Below, piece by piece: positions 1 to 8,526 of a stretch of DNA of 64,000 nt. This DNA is from Deltaproteobacteria bacterium (GTDB lineage Bacteria; Myxococcota_A; Polyangia; Polyangiales; JADJMO01). How positions within the stretch are numbered: the stretch's first letter is position 1; each line of letters starts with the position of its first letter. The translations under genes and the position numbers were made by a program. The notes beneath the pieces were generated by a model. The model saw only the letters and a list, made by a program, of their open reading frames with translations. It had not been told where the DNA came from and searched no databases. Where the stretch lies: assembly GCA_025363655.1 (NCBI GenBank), contig JANYDK010000093.1, forward strand, positions 1 to 64,000, read 5' to 3'.

Positions 1-2728
1 TCAGCGTGAGGACGTGCACCTTGGTGCGGAGCTGCTTGATGCGCTCTTTGTGGGTGACGCCGAAGCGCTGCTCTTCGTCGACGACGAGGAGCCCGAGGTT
101 CTTGAAATGCAGGTCCTTCGAGAGCAGGCGATGGGTCCCGACGACGATGTCGAGGCTGCCCTCTTTGAGGCGACGAAGGACGTCGTTCTGCTCTTTCGTG
201 TCCTGGAATCGCGACATCGCGCCGATGGTGATCGGGTACTCGGCGAGGCGCTGTTTGAACGTGAGATAGTGCTGTTGCGCGAGCACCGTCGTCGGGCAGA
301 GGACGGCGACCTGCCGACCGGCGCTGGCGGCGCGGAAAGCGGCGCGAATCGCCACCTCGGTCTTGCCGAAACCGACGTCGCCGCAGACGAGGCGATCCAT
401 CGGACGCGGGGTCTCGAGATCGCCGAGGACGTCTTCGATGGCCTTCGCTTGATCGACGGTCTCCTCGAACTGGAACGTGGCCTCGAACTCGCGGTAGTCG
501 TCGTCGCGCGGAGGGAGCGGTTCGCCGACCTCTGCCTGGCGCTCGGCGTAGAGGCGAAGGAGCTCGTCGGCCATCTGTTTGACGGCTTTTTCGACGCGCG
601 ATTTCGATTTGGCGAAGGTCGAGCCGCCGAGCTTGTCGACCCGGATCGTCGTCGCCTCGCCGCCCGAGTACTTTTGGATTTGATTGAGCCGGTAGACGGG
701 GAGATAGAGGCGATCGCCCCCGCCGTACTCGACGACGATCAAATCGACGCGCGTCTTCGGTTGATGGAGCTTGCCGTCGGCGTCGACGATGGCGGGGCCG
801 AGGATGTCGCGGTGCTCGAGGCCGAGGTACTTGCCGATGCCGTGCTCGGCGTGGACGACGAGATCGCCGACCGAGAGGGCGCGGAGATCTTCGATGAAAG
901 GACGAGCGGCGTCGCGGGCCTTCTCGCTGCGTGACGTCCGTCGCTTGGCGCGCGCGCCGAAGATCTCTTCTTCGGTGACGAAGGCGAGGCGCTCGGTCGG
1001 GAGAATGGCGCCGCCGCCGAGCGAGCCGACGACGACCTCGACGTGATCGCGCGCGAACGCCGGATTTTCGAGGAGCGTCGGATCGAAGCGCCCGAGGCGA
1101 GCCTTGACGTCGACGTCGTGACCACGAAGGAGAGAGACGAGACGTTCGGCCTGCGTCGTCGCGCGCGCAGTGAGGAGCACGCGCATGCCGTGCTCGCGAA
1201 AGACCCGAAGACGACGGACGAGTGGATCGAGCGCGCCGCGTTTGCCGATGGCGGCTCGAGCTTGTTTCACCGCGCGTGCAAGATCTCCTTGGTCGCGGGC
1301 CGCGAGGGTCGGCAAATCTTCCGGCGCGCGCTCGTAGTCGCCGAGCGGTGACTCGTCGTCGGTTGCGCCTTCGACGGCGATACGGTGCACCACGAGGACG
1401 CGGGCGTCGGAGATGCGCGCGGCGACGTCGGCTTCGTCGAGGTAGTGCGCGCTGCGGGGAAAATGGGGCTTTCCGACGGGGGCGTCGTCGTCTTCGGCGC
1501 GCGCCAGCTCGTCACGGAGCGCGCTGGCGATGGCGATTGGATCGTCGAGGACGAAGGCCGAGTCGTCTGGCAAGTAGCGGAGGATCGGGTCGAGCGCGCC
1601 GTGGTACGCGGGGAGGAAGCCGTCGGCGCCGAAGAAAGAGCGACCTTGCGCGACGTCCTCGGCGAGCTGGCGAGCCTTCGCCGTCGGGGTGTTCACCGCA
1701 TCGCATAGCTCGGCTATGGATTTGCGTGCGCGCTCGATCGACGCGGCGTCGAGGATCGCTTCGCGCGCCGGCGGGAGGTGCAGGACCTGGATGGCGCCGA
1801 GCGTGCGCTGCCCGTCGGGGTCGAAGCGCTTCATCGAGAGCACGAGATCGCCGTAGAGCTCGATGCGTACCGGCGTCGGCGACGAAGGCGGCCAGACGTC
1901 GAGGAGCGCGCCGCGGACGGCGAACGAACCGGGATCTTCCACGACCGGCACGCGGAGATATCCGGTTTCCGAGAGGCGACTGACGAGCAGCTCGCGATCG
2001 AGCTCGCCCTCGGCCTCGATGGTCTCGGTGCGTGCCTCGAGCGTGGCGCGCGGCACGGTACGTCGGACGAGCGCGCCGGCGGTGATCACGAGGACCCGCA
2101 GCTCGGCGTCTTTGCGTGCGGCGCGGGCGAGGTGTGAGAGCGTGGCGAGCCGGGCGAGCGCGCCGCGACGATCGGGCGCGACGTCGGCGTAGGGGCTCTG
2201 TTCGGGTGCCGAGAGAAGGAGCACCTCGCCGACGCCGACGTCCTCTGCCTCTTCGGCCGAGACGTCGTCGACGTCGCCCTCGTCCGGTTTGCCCTTCTTG
2301 CTCACCTTGCGGTGGGGGACGAAGAACTCGAGATCGGAGACGAGGGCCCGTGCGCGCTCGACATCGGCGGTGACGACGATGACCGGACGACCGAGCTGCG
2401 CGGCGATGCGTGCGACGAGGAGGGGCAAGGCAGCGCCCGGCGCGGCGGCGAGATCGACGCGCCCCGGCGCCTTCTCACGAACACGCGCGACCACGTCTTC
2501 GACGGAGAGGACGACCCGACCGTCGGGGAGGGCGAGCGGATCGTCGATCGGATCGAGCGCGTCTTCTTCCGCGCGACGCTGCGCCTCGAGCTCGCCGCCG
2601 AGCAATCGGGCGTCGACGTCGGTCAGTTCTTTCAGCGAAGCGCGCAGCTCGGGGGAGGACACGGACGAGGTGGCGAATCGCGGGAAATTGCCGAGAAACT
2701 CGGCCGATTCGGGCGCCGACAGAAGCAC
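1..2728 (-). CDS. mfd: Transcription-repair coupling factor Mfd (3' end outside window)
   Basis: Mfd is a superfamily 2 DNA translocase. It removes RNA polymerase stalled at lesions and recruits UvrA. The minus strand reads through without a stop to base 1. It carries the UvrB-like N-terminal region, the RNA-polymerase-interaction region (VGDLVVHAEHGIGKYLGLE), then the helicase core: Walker A in MDRLVCGDVGFGKTEVA at about 350-400, a TTVLAQQH motif, and the DEEQRFG Walker B/DExx region near 75-95. About 909 codons are present; the C-terminal helicase lobe is missing because the window starts inside the gene. The start is uncertain. The GTG at 2728 is used because an AGGG lies just upstream and the conserved part begins soon after; a GTG at 2836 is also in frame. 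The neighbour at 2923 is divergent. Confidence 0.93.
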   Translation of the reverse strand, partial: MLLSAPESAEFLGNFPRFATSSVSSPELRASLKELTDVDARLLGGELEAQRRAEEDALDPIDDPLALPDGRVVLSVEDVVARVREKAPGRVDLAAAPGAALPLLVARIAAQLGRPVIVVTADVERARALVSDLEFFVPHRKVSKKGKPDEGDVDDVSAEEAEDVGVGEVLLLSAPEQSPYADVAPDRRGALARLATLSHLARAARKDAELRVLVITAGALVRRTVPRATLEARTETIEAEGELDRELLVSRLSETGYLRVPVVEDPGSFAVRGALLDVWPPSSPTPVRIELYGDLVLSMKRFDPDGQRTLGAIQVLHLPPAREAILDAASIERARKSIAELCDAVNTPTAKARQLAEDVAQGRSFFGADGFLPAYHGALDPILRYLPDDSAFVLDDPIAIASALRDELARAEDDDAPVGKPHFPRSAHYLDEADVAARISDARVLVVHRIAVEGATDDESPLGDYERAPEDLPTLAARDQGDLARAVKQARAAIGKRGALDPLVRRLRVFREHGMRVLLTARATTQAERLVSLLRGHDVDVKARLGRFDPTLLENPAFARDHVEVVVGSLGGGAILPTERLAFVTEEEIFGARAKRRTSRSEKARDAARPFIEDLRALSVGDLVVHAEHGIGKYLGLEHRDILGPAIVDADGKLHQPKTRVDLIVVEYGGGDRLYLPVYRLNQIQKYSGGEATTIRVDKLGGSTFAKSKSRVEKAVKQMADELLRLYAERQAEVGEPLPPRDDDYREFEATFQFEETVDQAKAIEDVLGDLETPRPMDRLVCGDVGFGKTEVAIRAAFRAASAGRQVAVLCPTTVLAQQHYLTFKQRLAEYPITIGAMSRFQDTKEQNDVLRRLKEGSLDIVVGTHRLLSKDLHFKNLGLLVVDEEQRFGVTHKERIKQLRTKVHVLTL

Positions 2729-2922
2729 GGACCCTGTTCGGGAGCAACGCCGCTGGGCGCCGTGCCAACGCGGGTCTCCCGCTGCTCCCGCCGGAACGCG
2801 CGCGTCTCGACGGAAAAATGCGCGGAAACGTCCCACCCTCTCGCACTTGTTTGCTGGGCGAAGTGCCGAACGCAGCGAACAATCAGAGAACTTAGGCTCA
2901 CATACCCCTGGGGAGGTGCCGT

Positions 2923-3486
2923 GTGGTCGACGAATTCGAGACGACGATCCGGGATCGCGATCGTGATCGGCGTTCGACGCGGCCGAGCCCGCTCGAGCGA
3001 TCGGTCGACATCCCCATCGACGAAGCGATGTTGCTCGACTCGGTGAAGATGCGCGCGACGACGACGATCCCCGACTCGGGCCCTCGCATGGAGCCGAGCT
3101 CGACGCGGCTCATGCGTGCAGAGCCGAACGCGTTCGATCCGACGGCGACGATTCGCACGGTTTCCAATCACGTGCCCTCGCGTCCACCGCCGCGCGTCTC
3201 GTCGCGTCCTCCGCCCCGCTATCCTTCGCGTGCCGCGGCGCCGCGGAATCCGTCGCGTTTTCCCCGACGGAGCACCGACGTGCCCGATCCGTCGGTCGAC
3301 GTGCCGACGAAGATTCATCAGGTCCCCGTCGAGCTCCTCTCGAAGATGCGCACCACCGCGCAACGAGTCGAGGACGATCGCGTGGCGCAGGCGTCGCAAG
3401 TGTGCGCGCGAGATCTCAGCGACACCGACGAGTGTCCGACCGCCGATCTCTCCGACGCGCAGGATCTCGAGTGGGTCGACGAGTGA
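2923..3486 (+). CDS. Hypothetical protein, Arg/Pro/Ser-rich, disordered
   Basis: The family is not recognised. The predicted product has 187 residues, is very rich in Arg, Pro, Ser and Asp, and has no signal peptide or membrane segment, so it is probably cytoplasmic and largely disordered. A low-complexity middle (SRPPPR-type repeats, residues about 85-115) separates a charged N-terminus from an acidic C-terminal tail (residues about 140-187) with two cysteines. The GTG start at 2923 is supported by a GGGAGG sequence about 7 bases upstream. The overlapping opposite-strand frames look like codon-bias shadows. The gene is divergent from mfd and convergent with the C39-like lipoprotein gene, whose stop lies 3 bases beyond this one. 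Confidence 0.6.
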   Translation: MVDEFETTIRDRDRDRRSTRPSPLERSVDIPIDEAMLLDSVKMRATTTIPDSGPRMEPSSTRLMRAEPNAFDPTATIRTVSNHVPSRPPPRVSSRPPPRYPSRAAAPRNPSRFPRRSTDVPDPSVDVPTKIHQVPVELLSKMRTTAQRVEDDRVAQASQVCARDLSDTDECPTADLSDAQDLEWVDE

Positions 3487-3489
3487 GCG

Positions 3490-4398
3490 TCACGTCGGCT
3501 TGCACGAGAAGCGCGCCAGCTCGCTGACCGGGGCCTCCACCAAGGCCCGCACCTCGCCCTTTTTCGCCGGTAGATCGATCGACCACTGCGGCTTCGCCTC
3601 GGAGAGTTTGCGTCGTCGTTCGAGCCGCAGCGTCGCGCTCGTCTCGGCTCCGAGGCAGGTGACCTCGAGTCGTAGTGCAGAGGCACCCTGCTCGACGATG
3701 CGCAGCACCGCCGCCGTCGACCCTTTCGGCACCTCCACGCCGCGCACCCGAATCGCATAGAACGCGTTCTTGAACGAGAGCCCCGGCGTCGTCGTGTCGG
3801 CGACCCATGCGCGCTTCTCCCACGTGGTGTTCACCAGCAACCCCTTCTCGCCGTACCCGATGGCGAGCACGAAGTGATCGAGCCCCCACTCGGGATGATC
3901 CGTCGGAAGAATCTTCACCCCCGCGACCACCGGATCCCCATCGTCGATCGCGGCCTGCACCCATCGTGAGTAGGCGAGAAATCCAGGTGTTTTCGATGGG
4001 TAGAAGGTGATCTTGGCGCCGAGTGCGGCGAGGGCGATGGGGAGCTCGTCGGAGTAGAGGTCGGGGTGCTTCGGTTTGCCGGCGGCGTGGATGAGAGGTT
4101 GGGGGGCGTAGATGCCGAAGGGGAGGAGGCTTTGTTGGATGGCGGTTTCGCCACACCAGCCGGAGGGGGGGGAGGAGGGGTCTTGGGGGAGGTCGGGGAT
4201 CGCGAGCGCGACCGTTGCGTCGGCAATCGGATCGGGCGCGAGCGCAGGCGCGGGCGTGGGCGTAGGCGCAGGCGCGGGGGCGTGCGCAGTCGAAGTCGCG
4301 GGGGCGTGCGCAATCGAAGTCGCGGGCGTGGGCGTGGGCGCGGGCGCTTGTCCGTGTGTGCATGCGATCAGCGCGATGCACGCGGCGCTTTTTCTCAC
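3490..4398 (-). CDS. Lipoprotein with C39-like cysteine-peptidase domain
   Basis: Predicted exported lipoprotein of about 302 residues. The signal peptide ends in a lipobox-like LIAC (Cys13). It is followed by an Ala/Pro/Thr linker (residues about 17-60) and a papain-fold domain of the C39-like type. Cys82 lies in GWCGETAIQQ and His175 in GLDHFVLAIGYGEKG, with Asn in the following LLVNTTW, which is the expected Cys-His-Asn arrangement. The C-terminal 90 residues look like a beta-rich extension with a disulphide-capable pair. The GTG start at 4398 overlaps the stop of the upstream metalloprotease-like lipoprotein gene by four bases (GTGA), so the two are translationally coupled. The same frame stays open far upstream, but that part is a shadow. 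Substrate unknown; the domain could also be catalytically inactive. Confidence 0.8.
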   Translation of the reverse strand: MRKSAACIALIACTHGQAPAPTPTPATSIAHAPATSTAHAPAPAPTPTPAPALAPDPIADATVALAIPDLPQDPSSPPSGWCGETAIQQSLLPFGIYAPQPLIHAAGKPKHPDLYSDELPIALAALGAKITFYPSKTPGFLAYSRWVQAAIDDGDPVVAGVKILPTDHPEWGLDHFVLAIGYGEKGLLVNTTWEKRAWVADTTTPGLSFKNAFYAIRVRGVEVPKGSTAAVLRIVEQGASALRLEVTCLGAETSATLRLERRRKLSEAKPQWSIDLPAKKGEVRALVEAPVSELARFSCKPT

Positions 4399-5348
4399 AG
4401 TGCCCTCACCCACTTGGCCCAGGTTTCGTCCAAGTCGGCGGGGGTCTTTTTCATGACTTCGAGGAAGGCTTTTTCGCCGGTGGGGTCGGTGGCGAAGTGG
4501 TCGCGGAAGGAGTGGTAGAAGGGCCAGAGTTGGTTTTGGCTGTCCATCCACTGGCAGAAGTAGCGGGCGATGGCGTAGTTGAGGCCTTCGCGGGGGCCGC
4601 GGAAGTCGGTGTCGCTCATCGCGAAGAGGGTCGGGAGGCTGGCGTAAGGGCGGTCTTTTTTCGACTTCAGCGCGGCGAGGAGGGCGGGGTGACGGAAGTT
4701 CTTGTTGCCGCGGATTTCGCCGGGCTTGGGGAAGTTGAAGGCTTCGTAGAGTGAGGCGATGCCTTCGTTGATCCACGTCGGCGCCTCGGGAAAATCGGCC
4801 TCGACGAGCGGGTGGACGAGCTCGTGGGTGAGCGTGCCGATGCCGGGGCCGGCGTTCATGATGACGGTGCGGATCTCGGGCTCGTAGACGCCGTACGGCG
4901 TGATGCACGGCTTCTTCCACACCGATTGGCAATAGGCCTCGTAGGGAGGCGCTTGATCGAAGAGGAGGACGGCGATCGCGCGTTCGGGTTTGTGGGTGAA
5001 GCGGCCGTTGAAATAGGCCTTCAGCGCTTGCTTGGTGACGACCGCGGAGGCGCCGAGCTGGCCTGACGGGGCGGCGATGAGGAACACGTCGTCGACGACT
5101 TCGAACTTCGTCTTCTTGCCGACGCGCGCGCCCAAGTCGACCTTGCGCGCGTCGAGATCGGCCGCGAGATCGTAGGGCGGCGGCGCCGCGGCAGCTTCGT
5201 CCTTGGCTTCGACGATGCTCTCGGGGGTCGGCTTGGCGCTCGCGCTCGCTTGCGTCGATGACGCGGGCGCGGGCCCGGCGCTGTTGCCGCTGCATGCGAG
5301 GACGAATCCGGTGAGCGACGCGAGGAGACAGCGAGGGACGCGCGGCAT
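4395..5348 (-). CDS. Lipoprotein with HExxH gluzincin (peptidase-MA-like) domain
   Basis: Predicted lipoprotein of 317 residues. The signal sequence starts MPRVPRCLLASL and has a lipobox FVLAC at about residue 19. An Ala/Ser/Thr-rich linker follows. The zinc site is HELVH near residue 172, with a downstream glutamate in WINEGIASLYE, the pattern of gluzincin peptidases of the peptidase-MA/DUF1570 type. Such proteins act in the periplasm or at the outer membrane. ATG 5348 was chosen because it places the signal peptide at the N-terminus; the open frame continues upstream to 5483 with no lipoprotein signal. It overlaps the C39-like gene downstream by four bases, so the pair forms an operon of two candidate extracytoplasmic peptidases. 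It is divergent from the GST-like gene at 5419. Confidence 0.82.
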   Translation of the reverse strand: MPRVPRCLLASLTGFVLACSGNSAGPAPASSTQASASAKPTPESIVEAKDEAAAAPPPYDLAADLDARKVDLGARVGKKTKFEVVDDVFLIAAPSGQLGASAVVTKQALKAYFNGRFTHKPERAIAVLLFDQAPPYEAYCQSVWKKPCITPYGVYEPEIRTVIMNAGPGIGTLTHELVHPLVEADFPEAPTWINEGIASLYEAFNFPKPGEIRGNKNFRHPALLAALKSKKDRPYASLPTLFAMSDTDFRGPREGLNYAIARYFCQWMDSQNQLWPFYHSFRDHFATDPTGEKAFLEVMKKTPADLDETWAKWVRAL

Positions 5349-5418
5349 CAGGGTCGGACATGCCTCGCCGGTGAACCTTGGGCGTGAACGGCGGGCTGGG
5401 GTAGCCTCGCCCTCCACC

Positions 5419-6129
5419 ATGATCCAGGTCCACAAATTCGGCCCCGCCTTCGGTCTCCCTGACGCCAGCCCGTTCGTCACCAAGGTCGAGACCTACCTTC
5501 GCATCACCGGACAGACGTACGAGGTCGTCACCGCCGACGTGCGCAAGGCGCCGCGTGGTCAGTTGCCGGTGGTGCTCATCGACGACAAGCGCATCCCCGA
5601 CTCGACCGCGATCGTCGATTTCCTCGAAGGCAAGCGGAGCGAGAAGCTCGACGCCCACCTCGACGAGCACGAGCGCGCCATCGCCTTCGCCTTCAAATCG
5701 ATGCTCGAGGAGCACTTGTACTTCGGCATGCTCTACCTGCGTTGGGCGACCGAGGACGGTTGGAAGGTGTTCGAGCCGAACCTCCGGAGCATGCTCGGGA
5801 ACATGGGCGTGCCCGGCATCCTCCGCGGCATGATCGCGAAGAAGGCGCGCAAGCAAGTGACGAACCGCGCGAAGACGCAAGGAATCGGTCGGGCCTCACA
5901 CGAGGAGATCGTCGGCGCGTGTAAGAAAATCCTCGACGCGTTCGCCATTCAGCTCGGCGAAAAGGCCTATTTTTGCGGGAAGAAGCCGACGACCTTCGAT
6001 GCGACGACCTACGCGTTCGCGGCCGGCGCGCTCTGCCCCGCGTTCGACAACGAGGTGTCGCGGCACGCACGCAGCAAAGAGAACCTCGTCCGCTACGAGG
6101 CGCGCTTGAAGGAGCAGTATTGGCAATGA
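5419..6129 (+). CDS. Glutathione S-transferase-like protein (metaxin/FAXC-type)
   Basis: Cytoplasmic protein of 236 residues with an N-terminal thioredoxin-fold region (residues about 1-75, including GLPDASPFVTKVETYLR and the cis-Pro segment QLPVVLIDDKRIPDSTAIVDFL) and an all-helical C-terminal GST domain. The long form with a PFVTK/VETYLR N-terminus is typical of the failed-axon-connections/metaxin branch of GST-like proteins. The canonical GST catalytic Ser/Tyr/Cys is not obvious, so enzymatic function is unproven. The start ATG 5419 follows the intergenic region with the divergent lipoprotein operon. The stop overlaps the amidase start (ATGA at 6126-6129), which indicates translational coupling. 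Confidence 0.85.
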   Translation: MIQVHKFGPAFGLPDASPFVTKVETYLRITGQTYEVVTADVRKAPRGQLPVVLIDDKRIPDSTAIVDFLEGKRSEKLDAHLDEHERAIAFAFKSMLEEHLYFGMLYLRWATEDGWKVFEPNLRSMLGNMGVPGILRGMIAKKARKQVTNRAKTQGIGRASHEEIVGACKKILDAFAIQLGEKAYFCGKKPTTFDATTYAFAAGALCPAFDNEVSRHARSKENLVRYEARLKEQYWQ

Positions 6130-7571
6130 GCGCTGGCGATCGGCGTTGGGAGCTCGCCGAGTGGGACGGCGTCGAGACGGCCGAGCGCGTCCGCCGCGGA
6201 GATGTCTCCGCGCGTGAGGTCGTCGACGCGGCGATCGCCCGTGCCGAGGACGCAGCGACCCTCAACGCCCTCGTCACCGCGACGCCCGAACAAGCGAGAC
6301 GCGTCGCCGAACGCGCACCACACGGCGCACTCTTCGGCGTTCCCTTCGCGGTCAAAGATCTCGCGCAGGTCGCCGGCGTGCGCACCGCGTGGGGCACGGC
6401 GGCTTCGGGAACTTACGTTTCGCGTCGCAGCGATCCCACCGTGCGCATGTTCGAAGCGCTCGGCTTCGCCAGCATCGGCAAGAGCGCGACGCCCGAGCTG
6501 GGGATGACCGCCACCACCGAACCGCTCGCCTTCGGGCCTTGTCGCAATCCGTGGAACGAAGCGCACTCGACAGGTGGCTCCTCGGGCGGCGCAGGTGCAC
6601 TCGTCGCCTCGGGCGTGGTGCCGATCGCACATGCCAGCGACGGCGGCGGATCGATTCGCATCCCGGCTTCCTGTTGCGGGCTCGTCGGTCTCAAGCCGTC
6701 ACGCCAACGGCTCGACATGGAGGGCTCGAACCTCTTGCCGGTGAACATCGCGGTGCACGGCGTGCTCACCCGTACGGTGCGCGACACGGTCGCCTTCTGG
6801 AACGCAATCGAGCGGGAAAACAAGGCTTCGAAGCTCGCGCCGATCGGCGAGGTGGCACCGGCGCCGTCTCGTCGGCTTCGGCTCGCGGTCTTCGTCGACT
6901 CGCCGATCGGTACCGCCGTCGACGCCGAGGTGCGCGCCACCGTCGAAGAGACGGCGAAGCTCTGCAGCGAGCTCGGTCACGACGTGCGCACTATCGCCTG
7001 CCCCTTCCCGGCGCAGGTGGTCCACGACTTCCTCCACCTCTGGGCCTTCGTCGGCTTCATTCAAGCGAAGGCCGGGCGCGTCCTCGTCCATCGTGGCTTC
7101 GATGCTTCCAAGCTCGAGCCCTTCACCCGCGGCTTCGGCCTGGCGTTCAAGAAAAATGCGATGAGCGCGATGGTGGCGATTCGTCGATTGCGCGGCTTTT
7201 CTAGGCATTTTTCTGACATCGTGGCGCCTTACGACTTGCTTGTCGGACCGACCGTGGCCGAGCCGCCGCCGCGCCTCGGGCACCTCGCGACCGATCGTGA
7301 CTACGACGAGACCATCACGCGACTCCTCTCGTTCACGCCTTTCACCGGTCTCATCAACGCTGCGGGCGCGCCTGCGCTCTCGTTGCCGCTCGGGAAGGTC
7401 GGCAAGAGCGCGAACGGTCTGCCGCTCGGCGTGCAACTCGCGGCGGCGCATGGCAACGAGCGCGTGCTCCTCGAGCTCGCCGGTGAGCTCGAGACCGCCA
7501 GACCGTGGCCGAAGCTCGCGCCTTCCGTACGTGACGCCGTCAGGTCGCGCGCGCCGCTCGCTCCGACCTGA
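6126..7571 (+). CDS. Amidase signature family hydrolase
   Basis: 481-residue amidase-signature enzyme. The Ser-cisSer-Lys triad is visible: Lys77 in GVPFAVKDLA, Ser152 in the glycine-rich STGGSSGGAGA, and nucleophile Ser176 in DGGGSIRIPASCCGLVGLKPS. Members hydrolyse carboxamides (aryl amides, acyl amides, fatty-acid amides); the substrate cannot be told from sequence. GatA is unlikely because no gatB or gatC is adjacent. Its ATG overlaps the stop of the GST-like gene, so both are probably made from one transcript. Its 3' end overlaps the convergent metallo-beta-lactamase-fold gene by 32 bases. Confidence 0.92.
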   Translation: MSAGDRRWELAEWDGVETAERVRRGDVSAREVVDAAIARAEDAATLNALVTATPEQARRVAERAPHGALFGVPFAVKDLAQVAGVRTAWGTAASGTYVSRRSDPTVRMFEALGFASIGKSATPELGMTATTEPLAFGPCRNPWNEAHSTGGSSGGAGALVASGVVPIAHASDGGGSIRIPASCCGLVGLKPSRQRLDMEGSNLLPVNIAVHGVLTRTVRDTVAFWNAIERENKASKLAPIGEVAPAPSRRLRLAVFVDSPIGTAVDAEVRATVEETAKLCSELGHDVRTIACPFPAQVVHDFLHLWAFVGFIQAKAGRVLVHRGFDASKLEPFTRGFGLAFKKNAMSAMVAIRRLRGFSRHFSDIVAPYDLLVGPTVAEPPPRLGHLATDRDYDETITRLLSFTPFTGLINAAGAPALSLPLGKVGKSANGLPLGVQLAAAHGNERVLLELAGELETARPWPKLAPSVRDAVRSRAPLAPT

Positions 7572-8481
7572 GTGAATCGGCGACGAACGCCAGACCCTGC
7601 GCGTTGATCTCGACGTCGAGCTCGAGGAGCTTCTTTTCGGCATCGCCGAAGCTCGGCGCTTCTTCGGCAAAGGCGCGCCACCAATGAGCGCGGAGGCGCG
7701 TCTCCATCTCGCTCACGGTCTCGCTCCCGCGCGCGCACTCTTCGACCCATGCTTCGGCGCGGTCGATGAAGCGCCGCAATTGCAGGCCGATCGCCTCGAC
7801 GTCCTCGTAGGCGTCGTAGTGCGTCGGACAGACCGCGCGAGCGCCGAGCGAGAGCACCTTGTCGAGACTCTTGCGCGCCTCGGCAGCGTGAAAACCAGTC
7901 GGGCTGGTGGAGGGAAAGGCGAAGCGTCCGCCTGCTTGGAGCGCCGGATAGACGAGCCCGAAGGTGTCGCCGGTGAAGACGGTGTCCATCGCCGGATCGT
8001 GGACGATGAAGTGATGAAACGCGTGTCCGTAGGTGTGCCATGCGGTCAACTTCGCATCCCCGAGCGCGAAGCTCTCGCCGTCTTCGAGCGTCTGCACGCG
8101 CTCTTTGGCGATGGGATCGATCGTCCCGTAGAGCTCGGCGAAGCGCTTCTCGCCGTACACGGCCGTCGCCCCTTCGATGAGCTTCACCGGATTGACGAGG
8201 TTTCGCGCCGCACGCGGATGCGCCAGGAGCGTCGCGTTGGGACAGGCCGCAAGGAGCGCGCTCGCCCCCGCCGCGTGATCGAGGTGGGCATGGGTGACGA
8301 CGATGAAGCGCACGCTCTCCGGCTTTTTCCCCTGCTCCGCGAGCGCGGCGAGGAGCCGAGGGAGCGCGTGCGCCGTGTGCGCCTCGATGAACGCGCACTC
8401 GTCGCCGGCGACACGCAGGTAGCACGCGGTGAAGCGCGGCGTGACGTCGGCGTCGATCGTGAAGCGAGCATGGCGAGTCAT
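7540..8481 (-). CDS. Metallo-beta-lactamase-fold hydrolase
   Basis: 313 residues. The metal motif HAHLDHA is at residues 64-70 (His64, His66, Asp68, His69), followed by a later His in HTYGHAFHHFIV, the GDTFG aspartate, and a histidine in CPTHYDAYED, giving the complete dinuclear metal set of the superfamily. A helical C-terminal region of about 90 residues resembles that of LACTB2-type hydrolases. It is probably cytoplasmic; no signal peptide is seen. The substrate is unknown (thioester, lactone or nucleic-acid phosphodiester are all possible). It is convergent with and overlaps the amidase gene by 32 bases. Confidence 0.9.
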   Translation of the reverse strand: MTRHARFTIDADVTPRFTACYLRVAGDECAFIEAHTAHALPRLLAALAEQGKKPESVRFIVVTHAHLDHAAGASALLAACPNATLLAHPRAARNLVNPVKLIEGATAVYGEKRFAELYGTIDPIAKERVQTLEDGESFALGDAKLTAWHTYGHAFHHFIVHDPAMDTVFTGDTFGLVYPALQAGGRFAFPSTSPTGFHAAEARKSLDKVLSLGARAVCPTHYDAYEDVEAIGLQLRRFIDRAEAWVEECARGSETVSEMETRLRAHWWRAFAEEAPSFGDAEKKLLELDVEINAQGLAFVADSLRSERAARAT

Positions 8482-8526
8482 GCCGCGAGGCTAGACCGGA
8501 TCACGTCCGCGCATCGAGGACGCTCT

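Noticed and set aside
4399-5880. Upstream extension of the C39-like gene (796 codons)
   Set aside because: The extension is Arg/His-rich and antisense or out of frame to the HExxH lipoprotein and GST-like genes. The GTG at 4398 with a signal peptide is the true start.
6126-7571. Amidase as GatA of the tRNA amidotransferase
   Set aside because: No gatB or gatC nearby, and it is coupled to a GST-like gene, so a general amidase is the safer call.
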